Assembly (NCBI RefSeq): GCF_905147045.1
Contig: NC_065908.1
Span: 4,092,001 to 4,156,000 of the forward strand
From: Nymphalis io
Taxonomy: Eukaryota > Arthropoda > Insecta > Lepidoptera > Nymphalidae
DNA: 64,000 nucleotides
Direction of reading: 5' to 3'
The stretch's first letter is position 1. Every line of letters starts with the position of its first letter. A model generated the notes under the pieces. That model made no database searches. It was given only the letters and a program-made list of their open reading frames with translations, and was not told the DNA's origin. Below, in pieces: positions 1 through 12,464 of the stretch. The translations under genes and the position numbers were made by a program.

Positions 1-892
1 TTAAATTAAAAAACTTATATGATAAAATATCATCGCCCGGTTTCTATCATAATAACATAACAAACATTAAGAAAATGAGACTAATTCAATAGAAATGAAG
101 TCTAGAGTTCAATAATTGTATTTAAAAATTGGATGGTAAAAACACCTCTAGCATAATTAAATTATATTCATATAAATATTATGACATTTGACACAATTGT
201 TTTATTAATAATAAATACAAAGATTAGCAACGCAACTCAATACTCAAATTTATATACTTAGTTAGCACTGTACATACAATATATCAGTATTTAATTGAAG
301 ATATTTTATGTTTATTTTTATATAGACTAGAAAGAGCTTAACACTGGCTTAACAAAACATCATATTAAATTAATCATGAACTTCTATTTTGATAGTTACC
401 ATGACAAGATTACAGAATCAAAGATTAACTACTAAAAATTGCTATTTAAAATATGACGTCACAAATCTTGCGAAACGGACTAACTTTCCATAATAATCTA
501 AGCATAGGTAATGTCTATCAAATTATTAAGCCCTTCCTGAACAATTACAGAAACTTGTTTCATATTTATACTTCTACCGCCGTTTCCACACATGCTATAC
601 AGCCCACACAACATTCATTATCACTCTTAATACCTACGTTTTAAGAGCTACTATGCATTAGCATTGGCTTGGTATGTACAGGAAAGCTTGTCGGCGCAAA
701 TGATATTGTGATAGCTAGACATACAACATTTCCTTTAGAAATAAGGGCTTATGTAAAACGATTTAGTGCTTAGTCTAATTATATTATAATATGCAATATA
801 TTACATAGTATTGATATCATAATTGCGTTGAATTTTATTATTTATGTGGATGATAATGTCCTGTTTACCACTTACAGCCACGGCGGCCATTG
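1..892. other. AT-rich non-coding stretch
   Basis: No gene or recognisable repeat was found. Open frames here are 60-70 codons at most, start in AT-rich sequence and resemble no family I know. I read this as unique intergenic or intronic DNA. Confidence 0.5.
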
Positions 893-1070
893 TAAGCGAG
901 TCTAGCCAACTGTGCGGGACGTATAATGTGTACAAGTGTGTGTGCAAGCACAGACACAATCTCTATTCCTTCACTCTGATCATCGAATGGGATGGCAATC
1001 CAACACGTCGTTTTTATATAATAAAAAACGAACAAATATTATAAGTCCGGAAAGAGTTCACGCGTAGAAA
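893..1070 (-). repeat. SINE-Cys copy, degraded
   Basis: Reverse-strand copy of the SINE-Cys family. It has the CAACTGTGCGGGACGTATAATGTG-type end, the GTGTGTGCAAGCACAG block and the GATGGCAATCCAACACG block. The unit is broken at about 1010 by a short AT-rich insertion with 7-bp inverted ends (CGTTTTT...AAAAACG), then resumes with TCCGGAAAGAGTTCACGCG. Sequence near 1206-1250 (GAATTTTTTGACAGAAAAA) also looks like this family, so the original copy may have reached about 1250. Confidence 0.6.
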
Positions 1071-1167
1071 TATCGGCTATTTCAAAGTACAGAATGTAAT
1101 TTTCTATAACTGCACGTCATATGCAAAATCCATTTTTAAGGAGTTTTAGTGCGGTTGACTTAACAAC

Positions 1168-1185
1168 ACCGACTGCGCAGTCGGT
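1168..1185. other. 18-bp perfect palindrome
   Basis: ACCGACTGCGCAGTCGGT is its own reverse complement and stands out as GC-rich in AT-rich surroundings. It lies inside or beside the decayed SINE-Cys copy. No function can be assigned; it could be a dimeric protein-binding site or chance. Confidence 0.6.
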
Positions 1186-1751
1186 TTGCAGTTTTGATGC
1201 AGTTTTCCAGCAATATTATGAAGAATTTTTTGACAGAAAAAAACAATTACTTTTATAGCCTTATATAACCTTAGAATATGCAGTTAATCAAAAGTAAGCT
1301 AGCTTTTATAAGAATAAGGTAATTTTATGTAACTCTAAGCAGGTACCATGAAATCCCTGTGACCACTTAACCTTAAGGAAGCTAATTTACACGATGGGTT
1401 TTTTTTATTATTTTATATTTTTTATTATTAATAGTCTTCTAAGTTCTAATTAATTCACGCACACAATGCTATATGTTTGTCTGTTTTAAATTTAATTGTA
1501 TTAGAATTAATTTTATATTAATTAAGCCGCATACCAAAGCTAAATGGCATGACCGTTGTACGCTGAATTTTCGAAATAATGGACATAGCGTATGTAAATA
1601 GTGTACAGATCTACATACATCGATCTGCGACGTTGTCTGATACGGCAGAAGGGACACGATGCTGTGTTTGTCCAATTGTATCGACACGTTTTAAATAAAT
1701 TTAAAAATACGATATATATATTGTGAAAAGCGCACTCAACTTTATAAAATA

Positions 1752-1980
1752 ACGGGCAAGCACCCCTGAATTTTCATGTGCTTAATTTGTGTTTATAATT
1801 CATCTCTTGCTTGACGGTGAAGGAAAACATCGCGAGGAAATCTCCATGTGTAATTTCACTAAAATTCAAATTCCAACAACCGGCATTGAAGCAGCGTGGT
1901 GGAAAATGCTTCAAACTTTCTCCTCAAAAAAGGAGAGGCCTTAGCCCAGCAGTAGGATATTCACAGGCTGTTACTGTATC
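1752..1980 (+). repeat. SINE-Lys copy, 5'-truncated
   Basis: Begins inside the head at GGGCAAGCACC, runs through the GACGGTGAAGGAAAACATCG body block and the GCAGCGTGGTGGA block, and ends TTAGCCCAGCAGTAGGATATTCACAGGCTGTTACTG. The tRNA-like half is missing. An open frame across it is a by-product of the repeat, not a gene. Confidence 0.85.
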
Positions 1981-1984
1981 CATT

Positions 1985-3550
1985 CAAAAAAAAAGAAGAT
2001 CGTATCGTTTCTCGTTCTTTTAAATATTAAACAGAAAAGTCAACAAACTTAGTTCACTCCTTCCTGTAGCATTTTTATAATGGAGTCAGCTATGGAAAAC
2101 GCGGTTAAACTAAGCTGAATGTGGGAATGTCTCTGCTTGGATTTTCTCAACTAGTTTGGTACACGCCGGTGGCCGGCAGTTTTTGCGGTCAGGCCAATCT
2201 TAGATATGCCTTTGTTATCTTCTTCCTTGTTCGTCATATGTCTCTTATACATACTAATGGTAAATCAATGCAGCCAATGAAACAGACCTGCATTTATCGC
2301 TAATTAAACAGGTTTGAATACAATTGAGCTATTGGAATATTAATAGATCAATTGTTATTTAGAATTTAATACTCATTATATCTATGACTAATAATACGAC
2401 TTGAATAATTATTTTAATTATAGAAGATTATATGTCATATGACTTCCTAATACAAAACCCGAAACCGCGTGACATGGCTAGTGTACTAATATTGATGAAT
2501 AATATAATATTAATAATTGGTTCGGTATTAGTAATAGAAACTGTTTTATATTTATATTGAGATATTTAAAAAATACTTATATTCAATTTATAATTATAAA
2601 TAACGATTAAAAAGCTGCAAGGAAATATTCATTAAAATATATTTTAAAGGAAAATAAGTGAATTTTTTTTAACTCAGTCTTTTCTTTATTTATTACGTAC
2701 GTAAGAAAGAGACAACTGATTTAAGTTGCAATGCATATAACTGATATTTATATTTAGTTATTATAGTAAAATATTATTTTTCATTTTTCATTATATTTTT
2801 AAGCACTTAAATATTTCCAGTGTTTCTATGTTATTTTATTTTTGTGACTTTAGGTTTATATAACAAGTAGGGTCAATATATATTACTTTAGTACCGATAC
2901 CAATAATAATATCTTAAATAATTCTTTTCTTAATAAATAAGTACCCAAAGGAAGGAGTGAGGGAGAAATATTTTACAGTACACTTCATTTATACTGAGAT
3001 TTCATCGATTAGAAGAAAAAAAGTTACTTATAGAGCATTATGTGACACTTAAAATTATATAGAGCTGCTACAACAAATTTGACGATGTGATATAACTATG
3101 AAACAAAATCATTCAAAGATATTTCGTCTATTTTATTTGTAGAAAGTTTTACAATTCTTATTAAGTAAGTTTTATAGGTTATTATAAATTGAAGTGTATT
3201 TGACATTAATATACATTCAAGAATATGTTTATTTAAACAAACAATATTAACAACTCTATAGATATATCAGTCAACTCTCCAACCGTCAGAACTCGCAAAT
3301 GCTTTGCATTTTTATGTGGATTTTTCAACAAAATTAATTACGGTTCCTAACACAAGCGGTAGATTTAAGATATGCCCCTTAATGTCCCCCATAAAGAACA
3401 AAGTCGACAAAATATTCACAGACAGACACCTTTTCTCCTATAATAACATAATTAAATATTTCGTCGTCATTTCATAATCAGTTTGATCTAAGATCGTATT
3501 GTTGTTCCATACTTTAACATTAACATTCCACTCATAGTTTTCCTCTTATG
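1985..3550. other. AT-rich stretch without recognised elements
   Basis: Mostly AT-rich sequence with no coding signal. The segment 2040-2290 is less AT-rich and has a 60-codon frame, but nothing in it resembles a protein family I know. Confidence 0.45.
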
Positions 3551-3552
3551 TT

Positions 3553-3826
3553 ATGGCTGCCTCAATGGTTTAGTGGCTATTTTATAATAGATCCTATGGT
3601 ACGTGATTCAAACCCTGGGTCGGGCTGTTTAAAATGTTATTAGGTTTTCAATTTCTCAGTAGCAGGTCGGAGTACACTCTCGCGCCTCGGAAAGCACGTT
3701 AAGCCGTTGGTGCCGCACCTGAGCTCTTTCCATTCTTGTTGGATTTAACATCCCATCGAATTATGAAAGTGAAATAATTGAAAAGGATCATGTGCCACAC
3801 AATTGTGAAAATATGCCCTTGGAAGT
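3553..3826 (+). repeat. SINE-Cys copy, nearly full length
   Basis: Forward copy starting GCTGCCTCAATGGTTTAGTGGCT (A box region) with a B box at GATTCAAACCCTGGGTCGGGC. The body follows with TTCTCAGTAGCAGGTCGGAG, GCCTCGGAAAGCACGTTAAGCCG and CCCATCGAATTATGA. It is clearly diverged from other copies, so it is an old insertion. Confidence 0.8.
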
Positions 3827-3989
3827 GAGCTAGTAGGCCATAAATATAAAGTGTGAGTTTTTTAAATGGACATTTTAGAGAAGCAGATTATTGTTCCCAT
3901 TTTGGGTGTATCTTTTATTTCCCGGGAGATATAATTTAATTTAATTTTGTAATTTTTTGAAATTTTAATGCTTGATCCAACAAATTGCA

Positions 3990-4122
3990 GGGTGGAGACC
4001 GGAATTGCAACAGAGAATATTGTCGCAATCAGGGCCTTAGTGGAATAAAATTTATGCCTTCTCCTTGAAACGGGAGGACGCTTTAGCCCAGCCGTGGGAT
4101 ATCAATAGGCTGTTACTATTAT
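3990..4122 (+). repeat. SINE-Lys 3' end, degraded
   Basis: Only the 3' portion is recognisable: GGAATAAAATTTATGCCTTCTCC followed by TTTAGCCCAGCCGTGGGATAT and AGGCTGTTACT. Internal deletions remove most of the body. Confidence 0.6.
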
Positions 4123-4498
4123 TCAATAAAATTCATAAAAATCGTACTTTAAATATAATCCGTATCATGACGATTGTAATTATAAATAATTTATTTATTA
4201 AACATTGAGTGTCATGATAGCAATACAAAGTTAATTATTATCTAACACAGTAGCTGCAATTTCCATTGGGCTCGTTGGTACGAAATAATAAATAATTCCA
4301 GTTACATAACAGGTTTCATTAAGACAGCAGTAAATCAGGCTGGCTGAGAGGCGCCCGCGCAACGGTTTGCGTTACTATGTACCGACAGCAGTAAAATGAG
4401 CTAAGTGCACTTTTAGATAATATAATCATTGATGTTTTATGAAATAGAGGCTATAAAAGGCTAATATGACTTTAAAGTTAACTGAGATATAAATATGT

Positions 4499-4516
4499 AT
4501 ATATATATATATATAT
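4499..4516. repeat. (AT)n microsatellite
   Basis: A short uninterrupted AT dinucleotide run just upstream of a family B insertion. Confidence 0.8.
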
Positions 4517-4552
4517 TTACATAGAGTCGATATAGTCAAACTAGATATAGGT

Positions 4553-4843
4553 TTTACTGGTGGTAGAGCTTTGTGGAAGCTCGTCTGGGTAGGTACCACC
4601 CACTCATCAGATATTCTTCAGCTGTACTTGGTATTGTTGTGTTTCGGTTTGAAGGGTGAGTGAGCCAGTGTAATCACAGGGACAAGGGAAATAACATCTT
4701 AGTTCCCAAGGTTGGTGGCGCATTGTTGATGTAAGCGATGGTCAACATTTCTTACAATGCCAATGTCTATGGGCGTTGTTGACCTCTTACCATCAGGTAG
4801 CCCATATGCTCGTCCACCTTCCTATTCTATAAAAAAAGGTAAC
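4553..4843 (+). repeat. Family B element, full length, with possible TSD
   Basis: Reference-like copy. It begins ACTGGTGGTAGAGCTTTGTG, then TACCACCCACTCATCAGATATTCT, GTGTTTCGGTTTGAAGGGTGAGTGAGCC, TTCCCAAGGTTGGTGGCGCATTG, an internal hairpin region, CATCAGGTAGCCCATATGCTCGTCC, and a CTATTCTATAAAAAAA tail. ATATAGGT occurs on both sides (4545-4552 and 4844-4851), a plausible 8-bp target-site duplication. The A-rich tail and duplication suggest a retroposed, SINE-like element, but the head is not clearly tRNA-derived and I know no accepted name. Confidence 0.85.
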
Positions 4844-5226
4844 ATATAGGTGTTTGAATATAAGTAATAAAATAAATATAGTATTAATCGTTAATAATTT
4901 CCGTCAATTTATAAAGACAAAATTAAAAATATTTTATATTAAAAAATTTAAATGAGAAATAATAAGACATTTTTAATTTAATCTTTCGGTTGTAAATTTT
5001 AAATAACCCGTATAACTTTTGAAGCGTTTTGTAACATACGAAATACTTCTTAGTGAATACCTAAACAGTTGACTAATTGTTTTTCACTCCTCTTATAACA
5101 AGTTAACTTCCTTTATTGCTAAAATTACTCAGCGTAAAATATTCCCTGTGTGAAACTTCAACTGGGGATGGATATCATTTATTATTATAACCATATTAAA
5201 ATTTGAAAATTATCTTCAAGTGTCTG

Positions 5227-5510
5227 GTAGCCGAGATAGCCTCGTGGTTAGAACGCGTGAATCTTAACCGATGATCGTGGGTTCAAACCCGGGCAATGCC
5301 TGCTTAACTTGTGTTTATAATTCATCTCGTGCTTGACGGTGAAGGAAAACATCGCGAGGAAACCTGCATGTGTCTAATTTAATTGATATTATGCCACATG
5401 TGTATTCTACAAACCTGCCTTGGAGCAGCGTGGTGGAATAAGCTCCAAACCTTCTCCTCAAAAGGGAGAGTAGGCCTTAGTCCAGCGGTGGGACATTAAC
5501 AGGCTGTTAC
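5227..5510 (+). repeat. SINE-Lys copy, full length
   Basis: The head TAGCCGAGATAGCCTCGTGG with GGTTAGAACGCG fits a pol III A box, and GGGTTCAAACCCGGGC fits a B box. The anticodon-loop region reads GAATCTTAACCGATGATCG, close to tRNA-Lys(CTT). The body and the GCAGCGTGGTGGAATAAGC and TTAGTCCAGCGGTGGGACAT 3' blocks are all present. TGTCTG at 5221-5226 and 5511-5516 is a possible short TSD. Confidence 0.9.
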
Positions 5511-5811
5511 TGTCTGAGGAAGATTATGTTGTGAAGTTAAATTTATGGACATTAAAGTATATGATTCTATATATGAATGGCAATAAATCAAAATCATAAT
5601 ACTTTATTCAACATTACTCTTACATATTGATAGTCAAATTAGAAGCTACCATAAAGAAGTTCGTGTATTTAAATTAAAAAAAAAAAAAAACATAAATGCC
5701 TTCAATGATGCTGCCAATATTGATCTATTTTGTATCTTTTGTGAATAATATTCTTGTTGGTCTTCAGTTATAATAAGTTGATAAATAAAATAGGCTGATT
5801 CTTTTCAATCA

Positions 5812-5880
5812 CTTGAACCTCGGAGGTCATCGTTCACTGGTATTTCTCAGGTCTTAAAAAAATATTTCCGAACCAATAAT
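5812..5880 (+). repeat. Non-LTR retrotransposon 3' tail fragment
   Basis: GAACCTCGGAGGTCATCGTTC, then TTTCTCAGGTCTTAAAAAAA and TATTTCCGAACC, matches the same 3' tail family as 17878-18020 and 59494-59606. The LINE assignment rests on memory of similar tails in lepidopteran genomes; clade unknown. Confidence 0.5.
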
Positions 5881-6189
5881 ATATTCTTATACAGTATTAA
5901 TTAGAAATAATTAGTAAGGGTAATAATGCTCGTATATTAAATAAGGATTTTAAATTTGAATAATGCAGAAACATTTAAAGATCTTTTTGTCTCAAATGCC
6001 TTATCACCAATAATTTCTTTTATTTCAGTATTTCTTGTATTAGTCATCTGCTTTTCTTTTTTCTTTTTTCTTATGTTTGAGGACTTATCGTTTTATTCGT
6101 TGTTGCTGTATATAGTATGTATTTATATCATATACTTATAATTTTGTATGTACTGATAATATAATTTATTTATGGATATATGTATAGTG

Positions 6190-6412
6190 TGTGTATTTTA
6201 TATTTACATTTAATAATTGGTTTTGTTTTAATTAAATATTAATATTATTTTATTCATACCTACCCCATATCCTATCTGTAATTACTTAAACTCGGTTACC
6301 TGGAAGAGATCGCTGTGTAGCGATTATGTCGCCATAATTGTACATTTATTTAGGCAATATACATGTTTTGTATTTTTCTCTTTGTGGTGTGATGTACAAT
6401 AAAGTATTACAG
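6190..6412 (+). repeat. Non-LTR retrotransposon 3' end
   Basis: TTACCTGGAAGAGATCGCTGTGTAGCGAT followed by a T-rich stretch and GTGTGATGTACAATAAAGTATTACAG. A second copy lies reversed at 55358-55560, and the two align over about 200 bases, including CATATCCTAT...ATTACTTA upstream of the GGAAGAGATCGC block. The AATAAAG near the end looks like a polyadenylation signal. LINE identity is recalled; the two-copy relation is directly visible. Confidence 0.65.
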
Positions 6413-7087
6413 TAAGTATTAAAGATCATACTATAACACTTCGTATGATTGCCTAAATTATTTATAATACTGGTTCAGTTTCCGCTTTCGTATTAGGAAT
6501 TATAAAAACTGCCTCGCTGAAAATTCAAATGATTTTTTTACACCGCTAAACTACTCTTTATCAATTCTAATCTATTTAATGTGCAGGCAAATAGAAAATA
6601 AAAGACACCGAAAAAAGAGAAAATTAACTTAAACATTATAATTAAAACTAAGTTAAATAAATTAAAAAAATATATTTATATTTTTTTCAGGAAAGAAATG
6701 AAACATAAAACCTCATTGTACATGCTATCTGTACAAACAGTCTAATCTTTTTAGCTATTTGTGTAGCACAGTGAGTGGAAATAGTTATTAAAAGAAAACG
6801 CCTCATGGTTTATCCTCTGGCATTGGCAGATTGATGCGTGTTAGTGCGCCATGTACATTAACTCGCTGTATTATTTAAATGACCTCATCCTTTTGTTAAC
6901 GGGTATTTTTATTCGAAATGAATTTCGCACACTTATATACCGCGTTGTTGGTCTTGCTCAATAGATACTTCTGGGATTCTCTTAAAATAAGAATAAAATA
7001 TTTTTTAGCAGTGTTCGAATCGTTGGACATAGGCCTGACCTCTCTCCACTCGTAAAGGATTCATCATAGACTATTTCGATGAGGAAA

Positions 7088-7165
7088 CAGACAGTGCAAC
7101 GTTCATTGCGCACACACTTGTGCTCTATGATGTCTAAGCTGATGGCTGTTCTTCATTGAGTATGT
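7088..7165 (+). repeat. SINE-Cys 3' fragment
   Basis: CATTGCGCACACACTTGTGCTCTATGATGTCTAAGCTGATGG matches the 3' end of the SINE-Cys family. No head is present. Confidence 0.5.
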
Positions 7166-7289
7166 CCAAAATCAGCTACGAGAGTTAATTATATAATAAT
7201 TCAAATGAACGTAGGACTTGTTAGGTAATAAGCAAGTTACAAGTAATATTCTACTATATATTTCAAATAATTTAATATTTGATAAACTA

Positions 7290-7460
7290 TCGGCCTTACT
7301 TATAAACGTTAAGCATTAATTAGTTAAACAATGCTGTCTTCTTCTTTCGAATGTCAAAACAATGGTGGTAGAAAAAGTCGCATTGACAATGTGACACTAT
7401 TTTCTATCTTTCTGTTATTATTGATTTAACATTCGAAATAAGAAGACGCGTTGTTACTAT
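7290..7460. mobile_element. MITE-like element, one end recognisable
   Basis: Starts CGGCCTTACTTATAAACGTT, similar to the terminus of the element at 22881-23002. Inside it, GTCTTCTTCTTTCGAATGT near 7340 and its near reverse complement ACATTCGAAATAAGAAGAC near 7430 form imperfect arms of about 27 bp. The outer right terminus is not visible. I infer a non-autonomous DNA transposon remnant. Confidence 0.5.
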
Positions 7461-8476
7461 GTAAATTAAACTCACATACCTTAAATAAATAACACGTCAA
7501 AACGACACAATTTTTTAATAAATAGTTGAGTATATAACAAACAGGTAACGTCAATCTATACGGTCACAATGGATTTGATTATGAAACCGTGAAAGGCAGA
7601 TTTTACTTATTCATAGTTCACCTGTAAAAGCTACCGATGCTAAACGAAAATCATCTAAAAATGAGAAAATTCTTATAAAATATTTGTTATATGTATAGAT
7701 TTTGATTATTCACACAATTATTACAATAGTTGAGTGAGAGAGAAAGAAAGAAATATAGACAGATAATTAAGAAATGATATACTTTTATATCAAAACAAAA
7801 CTAAGCATTTACAAAATAGCCACGCATTAAGGACACTGTATTATCGTTTTTACATGTTAATTATAAAATGTATCTTATATTTGAAATTAAATTGCAAACC
7901 TAATATACAGAACTGAGTATTAACTTGGACATATATATTTACATAGTCGATATAATTTTATCATACATACATATATAGCTTGTTGAATCAGGACAAATAG
8001 CCGATTGGCGTGAACGCTTGACAGTTATCTCATTATCCCAATCTTACTTCGTTGCCATTAAGGTATTCCTATTAAACTGTATCTCGAAAAAACCTTATAA
8101 AGTAAGATTATATAAAATCGATGCAATTGAAAGCTTTTGAAAATCTTTATATTTGTAAAGTCACTTGCAAGCCGTCCTGGCTGATAGAACTGATTCTATG
8201 TAAAGAACGCTTACATTGAATGATTAATATATAAAAAAGGAAATATTTTATTTTTAAAGCTGTATATTCTCCAGCGTAAACAAAAACTCACCAAAGTTTC
8301 ATTTCAATCTCATGAGGCTAAAAACGTATAGAGTACAAACATAAAAAGATCCATTCATATTTATGTATTTTTTCCAATTAACCAGAAAGTATAAGTCATT
8401 AAAGCTTTGTGGAAAATGGATGAAATATGACGATGATTGTTGGAGATGTCAGTGTACCGCATAAACCAATAGAGTT

Positions 8477-8552
8477 ATATATATATTACTGTACGAAATA
8501 TAAAAATACAAAATATATATAATATATATAGATATATTTTACTGTACGAAAG
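8477..8552. repeat. Direct repeat of about 22 bp
   Basis: ATATAT(A/T)TTACTGTACGAAA occurs twice, about 53 bp apart. It ends just before the Helitron-like tail at 8565-8600 and could be a duplication made on insertion or part of that element. Confidence 0.5.
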
Positions 8553-8564
8553 TTTTATATAAAA

Positions 8565-8600
8565 CCTAATTCAAGCGAAGCCGGGACGGGCAGTAAGTAT
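8565..8600 (+). repeat. Helitron-like 3' tail fragment
   Basis: CAAGCGAAGCCGGGACGGGC resembles the hairpin-bearing 3' tail common in lepidopteran Helitron-like repeats, which end GCTAGT. Here the end is mutated to AGTAAGT. Family recalled from memory. Confidence 0.4.
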
Positions 8601-8604
8601 ACGA

Positions 8605-10015
8605 CATATGGTAATTTGTTCATACTATATTCCTTTTTTTAATAAACTTAAAATAATTTCAGTAAATAGTTAACCTTATAAAACCGTTACTAAAAACAAT
8701 AAATTACACCACAGTATGAGTGTCGGGGTCTAGTTTGACCCCTCATATGACCCAAGATAAAGGGTTAATCTTGGCGAGGGTTGGCCTATAAATCATGTTA
8801 CATTTGAAGTTGTCAGGGCTGGCGGTTGACATCATCAATATTAGATAACTCTGATCTAATCCATTCATATATTTTCGTAAATAAATAATTGTATTTTTAT
8901 TATACAACCCATATAAATTAAAATATCAAGTAATTTGTATAGTCTATGCGTAATGTATCCGTTTAATCAGTTAAAAAAATAACGATATTGACCTCTTTAT
9001 TTTGATTACATTAAATTATAGATTTTTAATAAAACTAATATTTCATAAATACATAAATAATTAAGAAAAATTAAAATGAATGTATCCGAATAAATATTTT
9101 TGACAGCCCTACAATTAAATACGAGGATAATAACTCATTCAGTTGACACAGATGGCGCTGTTGTACATCAAAATGGCCGCGGATTACTGTCCGCCATGAT
9201 TTATTCCCATCAACTTATATATGCAAATAATCTTAGCTTCTTTATTTACGTTTGGCATTTTTTCAAAGAAAACAAAAGATTTATTTGAATATTGACAGCG
9301 AAACGATGAACCCGGATATATTTTAAAAGAAAATACTAATTAGTTAGATATTATAAGGTAATTTATAATTTTGCTTTTTTATAAAATAAATCCAATTTTT
9401 TTTTGTACAATATCAGTATTTTAAGCAATAAAAAGACACGCTTCATATTTCTTTACATTTGGGTACAGGTATACTATGATGGAGGTATATATATATAATT
9501 TAAAATTATTTTTTTAGTAGAAAAGTAAAATAACATTAATTAAAATCCAGCTTAAATATTACCTTAATATATTTTTTTAAAATTTGAAATTGAGTGACTT
9601 GAATGACTTTAAGTCATCATTTATATTAACAAAACGTATAATGTATATCTGTATGTATCTTTTATTATACTTAAAATGACATAACAAGCGGCTTTTTACA
9701 AATAACCCTCAAACGTCGGCACATTTGTCAAAACAAACGCTCGGGGGAGCTCAACCCTTCACCGATATCAATTAATCGGCTCAATTTATGAGTTATTGCG
9801 TAACGACCCTTACGTTACACGGAATATTAGATGAGACGGGTGCATAAAGAATAATATTATGGAATGTTACAAAGTTTAATGTTCAATTTACAATATCGCT
9901 ATTGGTTTAAAATACACATAAATATCTATTTTCATAATATAGTACGGTAGTTAAATATTGTTATCAAATAGAGTAGCACTAGCATCGTGCAATTTTATGA
10001 GAAATCCTCCATTTT
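8605..10015. other. AT-rich stretch, no gene
   Basis: No coding signal. It contains an imperfect GGGGTC...GACCCC inverted repeat at 8725-8742 and an ACAGATGGCGCT motif near 9150 that also occurs on the opposite strand near 31890. Neither has an assignable role. Confidence 0.45.
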
Positions 10016-10019
10016 TGTA

Positions 10020-10118
10020 AAGTTTTGGATCTTATTCGACCACACTGGATTGATACACATGTGACAGAATTTCAAACTACACATGCAGATTTCCTCTCGA
10101 TATGTCTCTTTTTAGAAG
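10020..10118 (-). repeat. SINE-Lys internal fragment, degraded
   Basis: CTTATTCGACCACACTGG, then ATACACATGTGACAGAATTTCA and CACATGCAGATTTCCTC, is the reverse strand of the middle of SINE-Lys. Both ends are lost. Confidence 0.65.
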
Positions 10119-10119
10119 C

Positions 10120-11615
10120 TTTTTACTTTTAATGTTTGGTTTTTCGTTTGTTTAGTTCAAATCTTGCAAGCTGAATTAGAACAACTTCCACTTATTGTCC
10201 GGAGTTGATACACGTGTATCAACCATCAACTCAACACGTCTATCCAATCTATCAACTCGGAAAAATACTAACGACAAACATTTGTTTTACTTATATATTA
10301 ACAAAGTATCTATTCAAACACTGCAGTTTTAATTGTTTTATCCTTCCAATATATATTTATAATTTAGATATTTTAGAACACCATATTTCAAGCGTCCCTC
10401 AGGACTACGGATACTACGCTTTATTGAATAATTAAACAGGAAACTTTATTAAAATCAAAACTGAATTAAAACAAGCAAATTAGACATAATGCTTGCTAAT
10501 GCGTATCAAATGGGGTCACAGAATCGCTATTTAATAATGCATTTTATTATAGGGTGAGTTGAATTCAAATGATAATCGACTCTATTATTAGAAGTTTAAG
10601 GTGTTTTCTCAATTGAATACATAAGTTTATATCCCATGATAGATGATTCGTCTTTTGACATGTGCTTTCATTGTAGATTAAAATCTACGAGCTGATTTGA
10701 ATCTCAGATTTTGTCTGTACAACTGTGAGGTGGTAAGTTGTTTATTATCTGTTAGCGACTGTCCTCGGCTTTTCTCGCCAGCTAAGTCAAGCCAGTTAAG
10801 CCTTCCAAGGAGTATGACATATTTTAATGAAATACATCAAGCTGTAGACTTTTAGAATTTAACACGAATGATAAATATTTTATTATTTAGGTTTATCTTT
10901 CATTAAATTTTCTATTATTATAACGTTATTTTAGTTATAAGGATTTAAAAAAAAATATGACACCTCTACTGTTCCACAGTTTTCTGATTTTTGGTTTTAA
11001 GAGAAATTATAATTATGTTAGTGTGTGTATGTATGTATAGATTCTTAATCAAACAAATACATAAGGGCAACATACTTAAGCAACCTTACGTATTTATTAT
11101 TTAAATCGCTGTAAAATTGTCTATACATTCGTTAATACACAGGCCATATGTCGTTCTGAGTATTTTTTAATACTTTCTAAGATACTAAAAGTGAATTATA
11201 AAAAAATATCATTCTAATCTTTTTCTTATCTCTTGAATGAAATGTTGAAAGCTATTTTGGAATTCGAACGATTTAAAATTCAGCTATCCGATTGGCTAGC
11301 ATCGATTGACGGTGGACAAAGTGCGGTGTAATTGGTGATTGACATGTGAGAGCTTCCTGATTGAAAAGCAGTTCCACAGAGCTATGATTAGTATCGATAA
11401 TATATTAATTAAATTAAACAAATTGTGGTTGTTTAGTATTATTTGATAAAGAATCTGTATCACTGATCATAATTTTGTTTCTTTTTAAGATATTTTATTT
11501 TATTAGGTTAAATTTTATAATCGACAATACAAAGATAACCACAATCAATAATTACAACGATCTTGAAAGTATTATACATAACTAATATATTTGATGTTTC
11601 CGTTAAGCCCTATAC
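10120..11615. other. AT-rich stretch, no gene
   Basis: The 76-codon frame at 10205-10435 resembles nothing known to me and is likely chance. The part at 11270-11350 is less AT-rich and carries two ATTGG(C/T) motifs, but no promoter can be argued from that. Confidence 0.4.
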
Positions 11616-11617
11616 AG

Positions 11618-11745
11618 TTCAAGTCCATACATATTCCACTGCAGGGCAAAAAGCATCACACATATTGCAGAAAAGATCTTGTGCTTATTTCACCAAGCTG
11701 CATCAATGCTGGTGGATATACATATACCTGAATTTTATCTAGCAA
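11618..11745 (-). repeat. SINE-Lys copy, strongly degraded
   Basis: CCATACATATTCCACTGCAGGGC, then TTTCACCAAGCTGCATCAATGCTGGTGGATATACATA, follows the order of the reversed SINE-Lys 3' half with many substitutions. Confidence 0.5.
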
Positions 11746-12345
11746 ATTCAGAGATTCTTGATAATCTCAAAATAAATTATAACACTAATTACGCTCATGA
11801 AACCTCATTGCTTTCCCAGAAATTCCCCATTTGACCCCGCAAACATCGTTTAAGATTGAAGAGTTCTAACCACCATTGCAAAATATATATAATATCCTGA
11901 ACAAGGATATGTCACGTCTAAGCCTTTGTAAGTCTACAATGACACTGCTAATATGGGCGTATCGTTATATTCAGTGCGTTCAACGGAATCTTTCTGTATA
12001 GGGGAAATAACAAATACAATTCCTAGAGGAAACCAGACTCTAAACCAGACTTGGCGGCGACAGTGTGATGAATGGCTTATTCTGGTGTGAGAAAATTATA
12101 AGATGATTCTTTTTTTAAAAATTATAATTTAAATCGATAGGAAGTCATAGAATAAAATCTGAATTGTATTGAGATATTAATTTGATATTTAATGTTGGTA
12201 ATTGTATCTAAAAATTTAAAAACTTTGCTATCGTGTTTAACGTTCTTGGTTTCGCGTTTAGGAAAATGAGTGTAATGACGGATTATCTATTAGATCCCAT
12301 ATGGCCATGGAAAACGTAAATTTTAGCTGAAGTTTAGTGCTGGTT

Positions 12346-12462
12346 AAAGCCGAGGCCAATACCATTTAGTTTTCATTTACTTAATTAGTGTTTAATACTC
12401 ATATTATGCTTAAAGAGAATAAAAAGATCGCGAGGAAACTTGTATGAGTTCGTAAATTATCT
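12346..12462 (+). repeat. SINE-Lys copy, degraded
   Basis: AGCCGAGGCCAATACCA, TTCATTTACTTAATTAGTG and AAAAAGATCGCGAGGAAACTTG follow the order of the 5' half of the family. The B box region has been deleted. Confidence 0.5.
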
Positions 12463-12464
12463 AT